From CBFHSF01 sp965661055 (GTDB lineage: Bacteria; Bacteroidota; Bacteroidia; Flavobacteriales; Schleiferiaceae): a DNA stretch of 30,725 nt. The position numbers were made by a program, and so were the translations under genes. Numbering within the stretch: position 1 is the stretch's first letter; every line of letters starts with the position of its first letter. The DNA lies in contig CBFICS010000020.1 of assembly GCA_965661055.1 (NCBI GenBank), forward strand, positions 1-30,725. The letters are read 5' to 3'. This document shows, piece by piece, positions 8,901 to 15,965 of the stretch. A model generated the notes under the pieces. It had not been told where the DNA came from, made no database searches, and saw nothing but the letters and a program-made list of their open reading frames with translations.

Positions 8901-9317
8901 ATGAATTCAACCCAAGACCTTTCAGAATTATTGAGAAGTAGAAAGCTAAAATCTACTCCAACTCGATTAAAGGTATTAGAAGCAATTTCTGGTTATTCTA
9001 AAGCCATACCTTATTCTAAACTGCAAGCTACTTTAGAAAATTTTGACCGGGTAACGTTGTACCGAAATCTCAATACATTGCTAGATCACGGAATTGTGCA
9101 TAAAGCAATTATTGAGGATGGTGAGACCTACTACGCTCTCTGTGCCTCATCGTGTTCATCAGACAATCACCACCACAAACACGTTCATTTTAAATGCACC
9201 CTTTGCGGGGAAGTTTCTTGTGTAAAACCTGAAAACGACTTAGAATTAATTCTACCCAATTTCAAGGTTGAAAACTTTGAAGTGGAAGTAACAGGAACTT
9301 GTCCTAAATGTGTCTAA
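8901..9317 (+). CDS. Fur-family transcriptional regulator (possibly Zur)
   Basis: A 138-residue metal-sensing repressor. The N-terminal winged helix contains STPTRLKVLEAI and the recognition-helix signature DRVTLYRNLNTL (about residues 49-60). The C-terminal dimerisation domain has a His-rich segment (residues 90-96) and two CxxC pairs (C99/C102 and C134/C137) for the structural zinc. An in-frame TTG at 8892 would add three residues; the ATG at 8901 is preferred. It is the third gene of the operon, 10 bases after the receptor stop, and is probably the protein that binds the 5975-5995 palindrome, giving autoregulation. Which metal it senses (zinc, iron or peroxide via iron) cannot be fixed from sequence alone. 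Confidence 0.9.
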   Translation: MNSTQDLSELLRSRKLKSTPTRLKVLEAISGYSKAIPYSKLQATLENFDRVTLYRNLNTLLDHGIVHKAIIEDGETYYALCASSCSSDNHHHKHVHFKCTLCGEVSCVKPENDLELILPNFKVENFEVEVTGTCPKCV

Positions 9318-9318
9318 A

Positions 9319-9380
9319 TTATTGTTGTAAAAAGATCAATAGTATGGCTATTGAAGCAGGGAATGTCTGTACGTACAGTA
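9319..9380 (-). other. Out-of-frame C-terminal tail of the DUF1304 gene
   Basis: In the -1 frame this segment encodes the missing last transmembrane helix (ILYVQTFPASIAILLIFLQQ, then TAA). Restoring the frame would bring the two convergent genes end to end, with a single base between the Fur-gene stop (9317) and this stop (9319). Confidence 0.7.
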
Positions 9381-9677
9381 TTTTTTATCTGCCGTCAAAG
9401 CTCCATATATTCCTGCAACTACAACACATCCCAAAAAATAGAGAGCCACGTTTTGACTCCAAATCGTATCAGAAATTAACAGAGACCAAATAAGTCCACC
9501 GGCTAAAAATCCGTTGTACAATCCTTGATTACCCGCCATTGCTTTGGTAGGCTTAAAAAGGTCTTTTGAAAAGTTTCGAAAAACCTTAGGACCCTTTTTT
9601 TCCCAGGCAAACATTTCAAACCACAAAATGTACATATGAATGAGTGCTACTAGTAAAATGAAAATTTTAGAAAACAT
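9348..9677 (-). CDS. DUF1304 membrane protein, apparently frameshifted near its C-terminus
   Basis: A small integral membrane protein with segments at FILLVALIHMYILWFEMF, GFLAGGLIWSLL and VALYFLGCVVVAGIYGAL. The family signature is clear (WEKKGPKVFRNF, AGNQGLYNGFLAGG, GIYGAL); function unknown. The frame is open to 9719, but the Met at 9677 fits the family N-terminus and follows the VanW stop by about ten bases. After ADKK the current frame gives CTYRHSLLQ and stops at 9348. Reading one base back at the A6 run (T6 on the plus strand, 9381-9386) instead gives ILYVQTFPASIAILLIFLQQ and a stop at 9319-9321, which is the expected hydrophobic family C-terminus. One A therefore appears to be missing, by mutation, assembly error or programmed slippage. 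Confidence 0.8.
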   Translation of the reverse strand: MFSKIFILLVALIHMYILWFEMFAWEKKGPKVFRNFSKDLFKPTKAMAGNQGLYNGFLAGGLIWSLLISDTIWSQNVALYFLGCVVVAGIYGALTADKKYCTYRHSLLQ

Positions 9678-9687
9678 GGCTGTAGAT

Positions 9688-10395
9688 TTAAGAAGGCAAT
9701 TTATACTTAGAACACTCAACGGTTTTTCCTTTTATTTGGGTAGAAACCACTGTTTCTCTATTGGTTTTTGATTCAATAATAAATTCAACTTTTGTGGGAA
9801 CTAGTTTAGTCGTAGAGAGAATCTTGCCAATTAGCCGACTTCCTTCAAATTCAATCTTAAATTGAATAGGATTTGATGAGGAATTTCTAACCCTGAAATC
9901 TTTGTATCCATATACAACCGTTGCATCAGAACCCAAGGGTGTATACCTGCTTTCTTCCGTGTAAATATCTACTGAGTGAGCGTGTCTTTCAATAATTTCA
10001 AGGTTTGCCTTTAAGCAAAGGTGGTACAGCAGCCCTGATAGCTGACAAAGACCTCCACCTACCGTGGGTTGTAATTCCCCGTTTATCAACGACCTGCTTT
10101 CAGTAAAACCCCTTTTCTTACTCGGATTACCAATGGCCCGCCAATAGCTGAAAATCTCACCCGGAAGTATGAGGTAATCATGGATTTTTTTGGCGGCTAA
10201 TTCCATGTTATTAACCTTCTCAACATTGTTTTTATTGACTTTTAGTTCCTGAGAAATTTCTAAATAATTTTTAAAATCTATAGCAGTTCGTCTAGGCTTT
10301 GCAAAGTGATTTATTTGCTTTGTAGACAGGTCATTCAACCACCTTTTAGCCCGTTGAAACTTTACTTTGACGTTATAGGGAATGTGCTTTTTCAT
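9688..10395 (-). CDS. VanW family protein
   Basis: A 235-residue protein with the VanW domain: LPGEIFSYWRAIG (about residues 77-89), GGGLCQLSGLLY (113-124), a conserved ERHAHSVD (136-143) and PLGSDATVVYGYKDFRVRN (153-171). The first third is basic and lacks a signal peptide, so it is probably cytoplasmic. VanW is named for an accessory gene of vancomycin-B clusters, but its biochemical role is unknown and nothing here suggests glycopeptide resistance. It overlaps the upstream methyltransferase by four bases and is followed ten bases later by the DUF1304 gene, so the three form a minus-strand operon. The motif spacing is consistent with a complete, functional protein. Confidence 0.85.
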   Translation of the reverse strand: MKKHIPYNVKVKFQRAKRWLNDLSTKQINHFAKPRRTAIDFKNYLEISQELKVNKNNVEKVNNMELAAKKIHDYLILPGEIFSYWRAIGNPSKKRGFTESRSLINGELQPTVGGGLCQLSGLLYHLCLKANLEIIERHAHSVDIYTEESRYTPLGSDATVVYGYKDFRVRNSSSNPIQFKIEFEGSRLIGKILSTTKLVPTKVEFIIESKTNRETVVSTQIKGKTVECSKYKLPS

Positions 10396-11066
10396 TTTTT
10401 GGTAAGCACATAAATTATGTGAGAGCTATATTCCTTTAGAGGCGATTTTGCGAATAGAGAGTCAAAGGGTCTGACCAGTTTTCTAAGAGGTTTCGGAATT
10501 TTGTGGATGGGAAAAAATCCTATGCCAAAAAATGCTTGTACATTCCAGTGTTCAGAGGCAATTTCATTAAGTATTTGTGCGGTAATTTGAAATCCACCAT
10601 GCCAACCAGGTGCCTTGTATTGGGTTAGGTTTCTTCTCTTTTCTGAAGGAATGTCAAAAATGAATTTTCCGCCCTTTTTAGTTACCCTTGCAACCTCAGA
10701 TAAGATTTGTTCTAAATCTTCTAAGGTTAAATGCATGAAGAGGTGAAAAGCGGTGACATTAATAAAGGTTTCGTCCGGATAGGGCAGAGCCTTTGCATCA
10801 GCTACTAATAATTTTTTCTCTCGGTATTTACTCTTGGCTATTTCAATCATTTCAGGACTGAAGTCAACCCCGTGTCTAGAAAAATTTAAAAACCTTCCTG
10901 TACCGCAAGCTACGTCAAGGTTATTTTCAATATTAAGAGGAGATAAGAATTTTTTTAAAATGTTAACTTCTTGTTGGTGAATGTAATCACCGTAAGAATT
11001 TGCAAATCTATCTTGATCGTATTTTGCTGCTAATTGATTGTAATATTCAAGAATAGAATCCCCCAT
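10392..11066 (-). CDS. Class I SAM-dependent methyltransferase
   Basis: A 224-residue Methyltransf_11/25-type enzyme. SAM-binding motif I is LDVACGTGRF (about residues 50-59), followed by GVDFSPEMI (66-74; the motif II acidic position), VADAKALPYPDETF (motif III region, about 88-101) and a post-III segment VARVTKKGGKFIFD. The C-terminal part, around KIPKPLRKLVRPFD, resembles methyltransferases acting on small molecules or lipids, but the substrate cannot be assigned. It is the first gene of the operon with the VanW-family gene (ATGA overlap, 10392-10395) and has a plausible promoter 42-72 bases upstream. Confidence 0.85.
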   Translation of the reverse strand: MGDSILEYYNQLAAKYDQDRFANSYGDYIHQQEVNILKKFLSPLNIENNLDVACGTGRFLNFSRHGVDFSPEMIEIAKSKYREKKLLVADAKALPYPDETFINVTAFHLFMHLTLEDLEQILSEVARVTKKGGKFIFDIPSEKRRNLTQYKAPGWHGGFQITAQILNEIASEHWNVQAFFGIGFFPIHKIPKPLRKLVRPFDSLFAKSPLKEYSSHIIYVLTKK

Positions 11067-11107
11067 ATTAGATTAAAAGATTGGTTTTCAAGTTCTCATG
11101 ATTTCTC

Positions 11108-11138
11108 ACAAGGTAACAAACCCACAATCCAATGGCAA
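11108..11138 (-). promoter_or_regulatory. Candidate promoter of the methyltransferase/VanW operon
   Basis: On the minus strand, TTG (complement of 11136-11138), 20 bases, then TACCTTGT (complement of 11108-11115). The -7 element matches TAnnTTTG except for one position, and the spacing fits. It lies about 40 bases before the start codon. Confidence 0.4.
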
Positions 11139-11162
11139 CCGGTAACTTTTTACTGAACCATG

Positions 11163-11198
11163 AAAAAGGCCCCAATCAAAAAAATGACTGAAGGCCTT
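11163..11198 (-). terminator. Rho-independent terminator after the DUF2892 gene
   Basis: Read on the minus strand, AAGGCC (complement of 11193-11198) pairs with GGCCTT (complement of 11166-11171). Pairing continues inward through TCA/TGA with wobble pairs and one bulged T, around a T-rich loop. The stem is followed by a T5 run (complement of 11163-11167), 23 bases past the gene's stop. Confidence 0.6.
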
Positions 11199-11220
11199 CT
11201 TGGAAATTAAAGAACAAAAA

Positions 11221-11424
11221 CTATTTGGTTTTGCACGTAGAAATGCCAAATGGTAAGTACAATGGACAAAAACTAATAAAACTGGTCAATACCAGAATGA
11301 TTCCCAAAGCCAATCCAATAATTCCATAAACTCCGATTATCGTTTCAGAAAAATAGAGGTAAGCAATGATTGCAGCCAATACGATTCTAAAAATTCTATC
11401 AAAAGATCCCATGTTTTTTTTCAT
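11221..11424 (-). CDS. Small DUF2892 (YgaP-like) membrane protein
   Basis: A 67-residue protein with two transmembrane segments (about residues 11-27 and 31-50). It starts with the family signature NMGSFDRIFRI and ends with CPLYLPFGISTCKTK, whose two cysteines are conserved in this family. DUF2892 domains occur alone or fused to rhodanese domains (YgaP), and the cysteines have been linked to sulfur or metal handling, but no function is established for the stand-alone form. It is monocistronic, with its own terminator downstream and the terminator of the kdnA operon upstream. Confidence 0.85.
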   Translation of the reverse strand: MKKNMGSFDRIFRIVLAAIIAYLYFSETIIGVYGIIGLALGIILVLTSFISFCPLYLPFGISTCKTK

Positions 11425-11502
11425 ACCCGTTTTGTTTAGTCAGATTGTATGAAATAAAGTTAATCCGTTTAGAGTGATTAAAATGTGACAAATGTTACCT
11501 TC

Positions 11503-11539
11503 AAAAAAAAATCCCTGCCATTTGGCAGGGATTTTTTTA
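11503..11539. terminator. Bidirectional terminator downstream of the kdnA operon
   Basis: A perfect 10-bp stem (ATCCCTGCCA at 11511-11520, TGGCAGGGAT at 11523-11532) is flanked by an A tract (from 11503) and a T tract (to 11538), so it can work in both directions. The T tract overlaps the stop codon (11537-11539) of the preceding minus-strand gene. Confidence 0.9.
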
Positions 11540-12082
11540 TTTACCTAACTTCTCGAGTCCGAAGTCAATAGGTAAGGCATCTTTTGTACCTTTTTTATCA
11601 AAGTATTCTTTGTGGTATGCTTGCCACCTAATAAAATAATTATTCATTTCACTTGGGTTTAATGGGCCTTCAGGTCCAAGAATGAATAAATCATCAGAAG
11701 CAACAAAACCACCACCATCTGCGGTGTCAAAGTAAAGAACCATAGGTGAACCATCGGTTTTTACCTTTGAAGAGCTACCGTGAATCCACTTAGCGTCTTT
11801 CTGATTTTTTACCTTTTCAATGGCGCTGGCTTTGTCTTTTAAGATAAAAGTAGAATCGGTAAGACTAATCGCATCCATTTCTTCTTCATCAAATCCCCAT
11901 AAAGCGGCTCCTTGTAAACTCAAAAATCTCAGGGCTAAATGCGTCTCAGCTCCTTCAGGAGCAGGAACGTAAAACTGAGTATGCGCGAATTCAAATTGAA
12001 TGCCTTCGGGTAATTTTTTGGTTACCCCGGTCAACATTCCTGCAGCGGTTATTCCTTTTTCAATTAACGTAGGTAAATCCAT
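11537..12082 (-). CDS. Unknown protein translationally coupled to kdnA
   Basis: I do not recognise this 181-residue protein. It has no signal peptide or transmembrane segment and is moderately acidic, so it is probably cytoplasmic. Features visible: an N-terminal helix (MDLPTLIEKGITAAGMLTGV), a region of mixed strands (IQFEFAHTQFYVPAPEGAET), an aromatic/acidic LWGFDEEEMDAI, a Gly-rich TADGGGFVASDD (about residues 122-133), and a C-terminal helix with several Trp/Tyr/Phe residues (NNYFIRWQAYHKEYF). Its ATG overlaps the aminotransferase stop by one base (TAATG), a strong sign of translational coupling, and a terminator follows at once, so these two genes form a complete operon. A role with the 8-amino-Kdo transaminase, such as stabilising it or acting on its substrate or product, is inference only. 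Confidence 0.7.
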   Translation of the reverse strand: MDLPTLIEKGITAAGMLTGVTKKLPEGIQFEFAHTQFYVPAPEGAETHLALRFLSLQGAALWGFDEEEMDAISLTDSTFILKDKASAIEKVKNQKDAKWIHGSSSKVKTDGSPMVLYFDTADGGGFVASDDLFILGPEGPLNPSEMNNYFIRWQAYHKEYFDKKGTKDALPIDFGLEKLGK

Positions 12083-13278
12083 TAAGCCAATACCTTTTTA
12101 ATGGCTGCTACCATTTTGTTTCCTAATTCTGTCATTTCAGCTTCCGTCCAAGTACCACGTACTCCCAATGAAATCAACCTACCAACAACCTCTTGACTTT
12201 TGGGTAGTTCAAGATTTTTGTAATCTTGAGGAGCCCCAAGTTCATGAATCGGTAGTTTATAAGGAGTTCTCAATTCAAAAATATGGTCCCACTGATTGAT
12301 AAAGTGGTACATATTGCTGAACCAATAGTTACAGCCACCCACACCGTCTTTGGCAAATTGGTCCATAACGGCTTGAGCACTTTCTGTAGAAGGTAAGAAG
12401 AAGTTTAAGAAAGTTCCAGAGTCTCCTTCCGGATCGTCCATATGTCTAAAGGTAAGCCCTTCTACCGTAGAAAGCATATCCTTTAAAAAGGCTTTATTTC
12501 TTTTTTTATCCTTGCGAATGGTTTCAATCTTTCTCATTTGAGCAAGACCTACTGCCGCGTGAAGTTCAGAAATACGGTAGTTAGAGCCCATGATTGGGTG
12601 AGCTTCCATTCCACGGTTTTCGCCTACGTGAGTATGGCCATGGTCAGAAAATTGCTCCATGGTGTTGTAAAGAGCTTCATCATCCGTAACGCAAAGACCG
12701 CCTTCACCAGCAGTTGTTATTTTGAAAAAGTCAAAAGAGTAAGCGCCTGCTTTTCCAAACAAACCTACCGACTTTCCTTTGTAAAAAGCACCTAATGCTT
12801 GTCCTGCGTCTTCTACTAAAATTAAATTGTGTTCTTCACAAACGGCCATAATCTCCTCCATGTTGGCGGCACCACCACACATATGAACTAACATTACCGC
12901 TTTAGTATTTGGGGTTAATGCCTTGCGTATTCCCTCCGCCGAAAGGCAAAGTGTTTCATCAATTTCTGCAAAAACAGGTAATGCACCTGCTTGAATAACT
13001 CCTTCAATACTTGCTATGTAGGTAAAAGGAGGTACGATGACTTCGTCTCCATAACCCAGTCCAGCAGCCGCCATAGTACAAGCAACCGCGGTTGATCCCG
13101 AAGAAACTGCATGAGCGTATTTAGCTCCAGTAAACTTGGTTACTTCAGCTTCAAGATCTTTTGCTTTCCACATTCCATTGCGAATGTGTTCGTGATTATA
13201 TCTAAACAGACAACCGGTTTCAAGAACGTCTAAAACTTCTTTTTTCTCTTCGGCTCCGAAATATTCCATTCCTGGCAT
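12082..13278 (-). CDS. kdnA: 8-amino-3,8-dideoxy-Kdo transaminase (DegT/DnrJ/EryC1/StrS family)
   Basis: A 398-residue PLP-dependent aminotransferase. The PLP lysine is K186 in SFDFFKITTAGEGG and the cofactor-binding aspartate is D157 in VEDAGQALGAF. I identify it as KdnA from the N-terminal MPGMEYFGAEEKKEV and FRYNHEHIRN, the VHMCGGAANMEEI stretch and the SDHGHTHVG and HPIMGSNYRISE segments, which I recall being closely matched by Shewanella oneidensis KdnA; no alignment was run. KdnA transfers an amino group from glutamate to the 8-oxo form of Kdo made by KdnB. KdnB is encoded at 23421-24506, about 10 kb away. Length and motifs fit the family. A generic nucleotide-sugar aminotransferase is the alternative. 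Confidence 0.82.
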   Translation of the reverse strand: MPGMEYFGAEEKKEVLDVLETGCLFRYNHEHIRNGMWKAKDLEAEVTKFTGAKYAHAVSSGSTAVACTMAAAGLGYGDEVIVPPFTYIASIEGVIQAGALPVFAEIDETLCLSAEGIRKALTPNTKAVMLVHMCGGAANMEEIMAVCEEHNLILVEDAGQALGAFYKGKSVGLFGKAGAYSFDFFKITTAGEGGLCVTDDEALYNTMEQFSDHGHTHVGENRGMEAHPIMGSNYRISELHAAVGLAQMRKIETIRKDKKRNKAFLKDMLSTVEGLTFRHMDDPEGDSGTFLNFFLPSTESAQAVMDQFAKDGVGGCNYWFSNMYHFINQWDHIFELRTPYKLPIHELGAPQDYKNLELPKSQEVVGRLISLGVRGTWTEAEMTELGNKMVAAIKKVLA

Positions 13279-13426
13279 AGCAAGTCAATTTTAAATTCAG
13301 GGCGTAAAGGTAAATGTTTCCTTTGATTTTTTTAACCAGACAGCCTGTGAATTAATATCTGTGTTGATAGGGTAATCACTTTCGTGGGATGGTTTTAAAA
13401 AACCCAAAAAACTCATGGTAAAATCG

Positions 13427-13457
13427 TTGTGATAAATGGTATTAAAAAGTACTTTTG
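13427..13457 (+). promoter_or_regulatory. sucD promoter
   Basis: TTG at 13427-13429, 20 bases, then TACTTTTG at 13450-13457, an exact match to the Bacteroidota -7 consensus. The ATG of sucD is 28 bases further on. The rest of the 13279-13484 gap has no clear gene; the minus-strand promoter of kdnA must also lie here, but only a weak -7-like site (complement of 13305-13312) is visible. Confidence 0.7.
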
Positions 13458-13484
13458 TGGTCAATTTTCGAAAAATCACATACG

Positions 13485-14354
13485 ATGAGTGTATTAGTAA
13501 ATAAAGATTCTAAAGTAATTGTTCAAGGATTTACCGGTAAAGAAGGGTCCTTCCACGCGTCTCAAATGATTGAATACGGTACCAACGTAGTCGGTGGAGT
13601 TACCCCCGGAAAAGGTGGTCAAATGCACCTAGACCGTCCGGTATTTAACACCGTAGCTGACGCGGTTGCCAAAACGGGCGCAAACGTTTCTATCCTTTTT
13701 GTTCCACCCGCATTTGCTGCAGACGGAATTATGGAAGCTGCTGAGGCGGGAATTAAAGTAATTGTTGCTATTACTGAAGGTATTCCTGTAAAGGATATGG
13801 TAAGAGTAAAAGAATATATTACTAACCTTGATTGTACACTTATCGGACCTAACTGTCCAGGTGTGATTACGGCTGATGAAGCGAAGGTGGGAATTATGCC
13901 AGGATTCGTTTTCAAAAAAGGAAAAGTTGGTATTGTATCTAAATCAGGTACTCTAACGTATGAGGCAGCTGATCAAATCGTAAAGGCAGGATTAGGTATT
14001 ACTACTGCCATTGGTATTGGTGGTGACCCAATTATTGGTACAACCACTAAAGAAGCTGTTGAACTTCTTATGAACGATCCTGAAACGGAAGGTATCGTTA
14101 TGATTGGTGAAATTGGTGGAAACTTAGAAGCGCTTGCGGCTGAGTGGGTAAAAGAAAATGGAACGAAACCTGTTGTTGGTTTTATTGCAGGAGAAACTGC
14201 ACCTGTAGGTAGAACTATGGGACATGCCGGAGCCATTGTAGGTGGTGCTGACGATACTGCTCAAGCTAAAAAAGCAATTCTTAGAAGTTGTGGAATTAAC
14301 GTAGTTGATTCTCCTGCAGACATCGGATCAAAAATGGCGGAGCTTCTTGGCTAA
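13485..14354 (+). CDS. sucD: Succinate-CoA ligase, ADP-forming, subunit alpha
   Basis: A 289-residue TCA-cycle enzyme subunit that, with SucC, interconverts succinyl-CoA and succinate with ATP or GTP formation. The CoA-binding Rossmann region has VIVQGFTGKEGSFHASQMIEY at its start, GGVTPGKGG (about residues 37-45) and IGPNCPGVI (120-128). The phosphorylated active-site histidine is H247 in GRTMGHAGAIVGG. The frame is open from 13455, but the ATG at 13485 gives the family N-terminus (MSVLVNKDSK) and sits correctly after the promoter. No sucC is in the window; the gene stands alone between its own promoter and terminator, which is common in Bacteroidota. Confidence 0.97.
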   Translation: MSVLVNKDSKVIVQGFTGKEGSFHASQMIEYGTNVVGGVTPGKGGQMHLDRPVFNTVADAVAKTGANVSILFVPPAFAADGIMEAAEAGIKVIVAITEGIPVKDMVRVKEYITNLDCTLIGPNCPGVITADEAKVGIMPGFVFKKGKVGIVSKSGTLTYEAADQIVKAGLGITTAIGIGGDPIIGTTTKEAVELLMNDPETEGIVMIGEIGGNLEALAAEWVKENGTKPVVGFIAGETAPVGRTMGHAGAIVGGADDTAQAKKAILRSCGINVVDSPADIGSKMAELLG

Positions 14355-14376
14355 GTCAAATTTTTATATAATTTTT

Positions 14377-14408
14377 GAAAATGCCCTGACATTCAGGGCA
14401 TTTTCTAT
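14377..14408 (+). terminator. Rho-independent terminator after sucD
   Basis: A perfect 13-bp stem (14377-14389 with 14393-14405) has a CAT loop. The core is TGCCCTGA/TCAGGGCA, with A4/T4 flanks that make it usable in either direction. Confidence 0.9.
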
Positions 14409-14411
14409 TTA

Positions 14412-14438
14412 TTGCCATGGGTAACATTTGTATCTTTG
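14412..14438 (+). promoter_or_regulatory. Promoter of the class V PLP enzyme pair
   Basis: TATCTTTG at 14431-14438 matches the -7 consensus exactly. A TTG at 14412-14414 gives a 16-base spacer, one shorter than usual. The start codon is 37 bases downstream. Confidence 0.6.
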
Positions 14439-14475
14439 TGCGTGAAAATAAAATCCACTTTTTTATTTTATCCTT

Positions 14476-15963
14476 ATGGAAACAAAAACATCATTAGAAG
14501 AATATTTTGCCCCCTTTAGAAATGCTGTAATTGGTAATGATGCTCATTTTGAAGGTCCTGACGGTATTAAGAAAATTCTTTATGCCGATTGGACGGCCTC
14601 AGGTAGGTTGTACGGCCCCATTGAAGATAGAATAATAGATAATATGGGTGATTACGTAGCCAATACGCATACCGAAACTTCTTTGACGGGTAAGATGATG
14701 ACCAAGGCCTACCACGAGGCTAAGGAAATTATTAAGGGGCACGTAAACGCAAACAAAAATGATGTTTTAATTCCTACAGGGACCGGAATGACAGGTGCGG
14801 TATTGAAGTTTCAAAGAATTTTAGGACTTAAATATCCAGAACAAGTAGCTTCTTTTGTCAATGTTCCTGAAGAGCAAAGACCTGTTGTGTTTATTACCCA
14901 TATGGAGCACCACAGCAATCAAACCTCATGGTTAGAAACTCTTGCCAGAGTAGAATGTATAGAAGCCGATGAAAATGGATTGGTAAACTTAGATCACCTT
15001 GATGCATTAATAGCTCGTTATAAAGACAATTGTCCGATGATGATTGCCAGTGTGACCGGTTGTTCTAACGTTACAGGTGTGACAACTCCTTACCACGAAA
15101 TAGCCAAGAGAATGCACTTAGCCAATGGGCTTTGTTTTGTAGATTTTGCCTGCAGCGGACCGTATGTTGAAATCAACATGCACCCCGAAGATCCACTTGA
15201 ACAACTTGATGCAATATTCTTTTCTCCGCATAAGTTTCTCGGCGGACCAGGAACCCCAGGCATTTTAATTTTCAACAAAGCACTTTACAAAAATAAGATT
15301 CCAGATATTCCGGGAGGAGGTACCGTAACCTGGACTAACCCTTGGGGCGGACATGCTTATTTTGATGATATTGAAACAAGAGAAGACGGAGGAACTCCAG
15401 GATTCTTACAAACCATAAAAGCGGCCCTTTCGGTAAAGCTGAAAGAAGAGATGGGGGTTAAAAACATCTTAACCCGTGAGCATGAAATGGTTGACTATGT
15501 TTTTGAAAACCTTTCAAGAGAAAATATCCACATTCTTGCAGAAAACTGCAAAGATAGATTAGGGGTATTCTCATTCTATATTGACGGTCTTCATTATAAC
15601 CTCGCTGTAAAATTGTTAAATGACCACTTCGGAATTCAGGTTAGGGGAGGTTGTTCTTGCGCCGGAACCTACGGGCATTACCTTTTAAACGTATCTGAAG
15701 AATTGTCAAATTCTATTACCAATAAGATTAACCAAGGTATACTAAACGATAAACCCGGCTGGGTAAGAATGAGTATTCACCCTACCATGACCAACCGTGA
15801 ACTTGAGTTTATTTGTGATGCCATCTGCCAAGTAGCAGATAATTTTGAAGAATGGTCAAAAGACTATCAGTATAGCTCAAAAACCAATGAGTTTACCCAT
15901 ATCAATGAGACCACTTGGGAAGATGAATTGGTGTCTAATTGGTTTGTTGACCCTCTTTTGTAA
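14476..15963 (+). CDS. Long class V PLP enzyme, cysteine desulfurase/selenocysteine lyase type
   Basis: At 495 residues it is roughly 90 longer than SufS. The class V fold is clear: substrate/cofactor histidine region THMEHHSNQTSW (about residues 141-152), PLP-binding aspartate D223 in FVDFACSGPY, PLP lysine K253 in FSPHKFLGGPGTPGIL, and a candidate catalytic cysteine in RGGCSCAGTYGHYLL (C393 or C395). The extra length is mostly C-terminal (about residues 405-495) and near residue 285 (TWTNPWGGHAYFDDIETRED). It is followed after two bases by a second class V enzyme of the IscS/NifS type, so the two are co-transcribed. Cysteine desulfuration is the likely chemistry; the sulfur acceptor is unknown and no Suf/Isc scaffold gene is adjacent. 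Confidence 0.85.
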   Translation: METKTSLEEYFAPFRNAVIGNDAHFEGPDGIKKILYADWTASGRLYGPIEDRIIDNMGDYVANTHTETSLTGKMMTKAYHEAKEIIKGHVNANKNDVLIPTGTGMTGAVLKFQRILGLKYPEQVASFVNVPEEQRPVVFITHMEHHSNQTSWLETLARVECIEADENGLVNLDHLDALIARYKDNCPMMIASVTGCSNVTGVTTPYHEIAKRMHLANGLCFVDFACSGPYVEINMHPEDPLEQLDAIFFSPHKFLGGPGTPGILIFNKALYKNKIPDIPGGGTVTWTNPWGGHAYFDDIETREDGGTPGFLQTIKAALSVKLKEEMGVKNILTREHEMVDYVFENLSRENIHILAENCKDRLGVFSFYIDGLHYNLAVKLLNDHFGIQVRGGCSCAGTYGHYLLNVSEELSNSITNKINQGILNDKPGWVRMSIHPTMTNRELEFICDAICQVADNFEEWSKDYQYSSKTNEFTHINETTWEDELVSNWFVDPLL

Positions 15964-15965
15964 TT

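Noticed and set aside
9308..9493. 61-codon plus-strand frame overlapping the Fur-gene end
   Set aside because: It lies almost entirely antisense to the DUF1304 gene and shows no family features.
9688..10395. VanW protein read as vancomycin resistance
   Set aside because: No vanHAX-type ligase, dehydrogenase or dipeptidase genes nearby, and the organism is Gram-negative; the family occurs widely without resistance.
13297..13479. 60-codon open frame on the minus strand between kdnA and sucD
   Set aside because: It crosses the sucD promoter, has no recognisable domain and starts in a poor context; probably chance.
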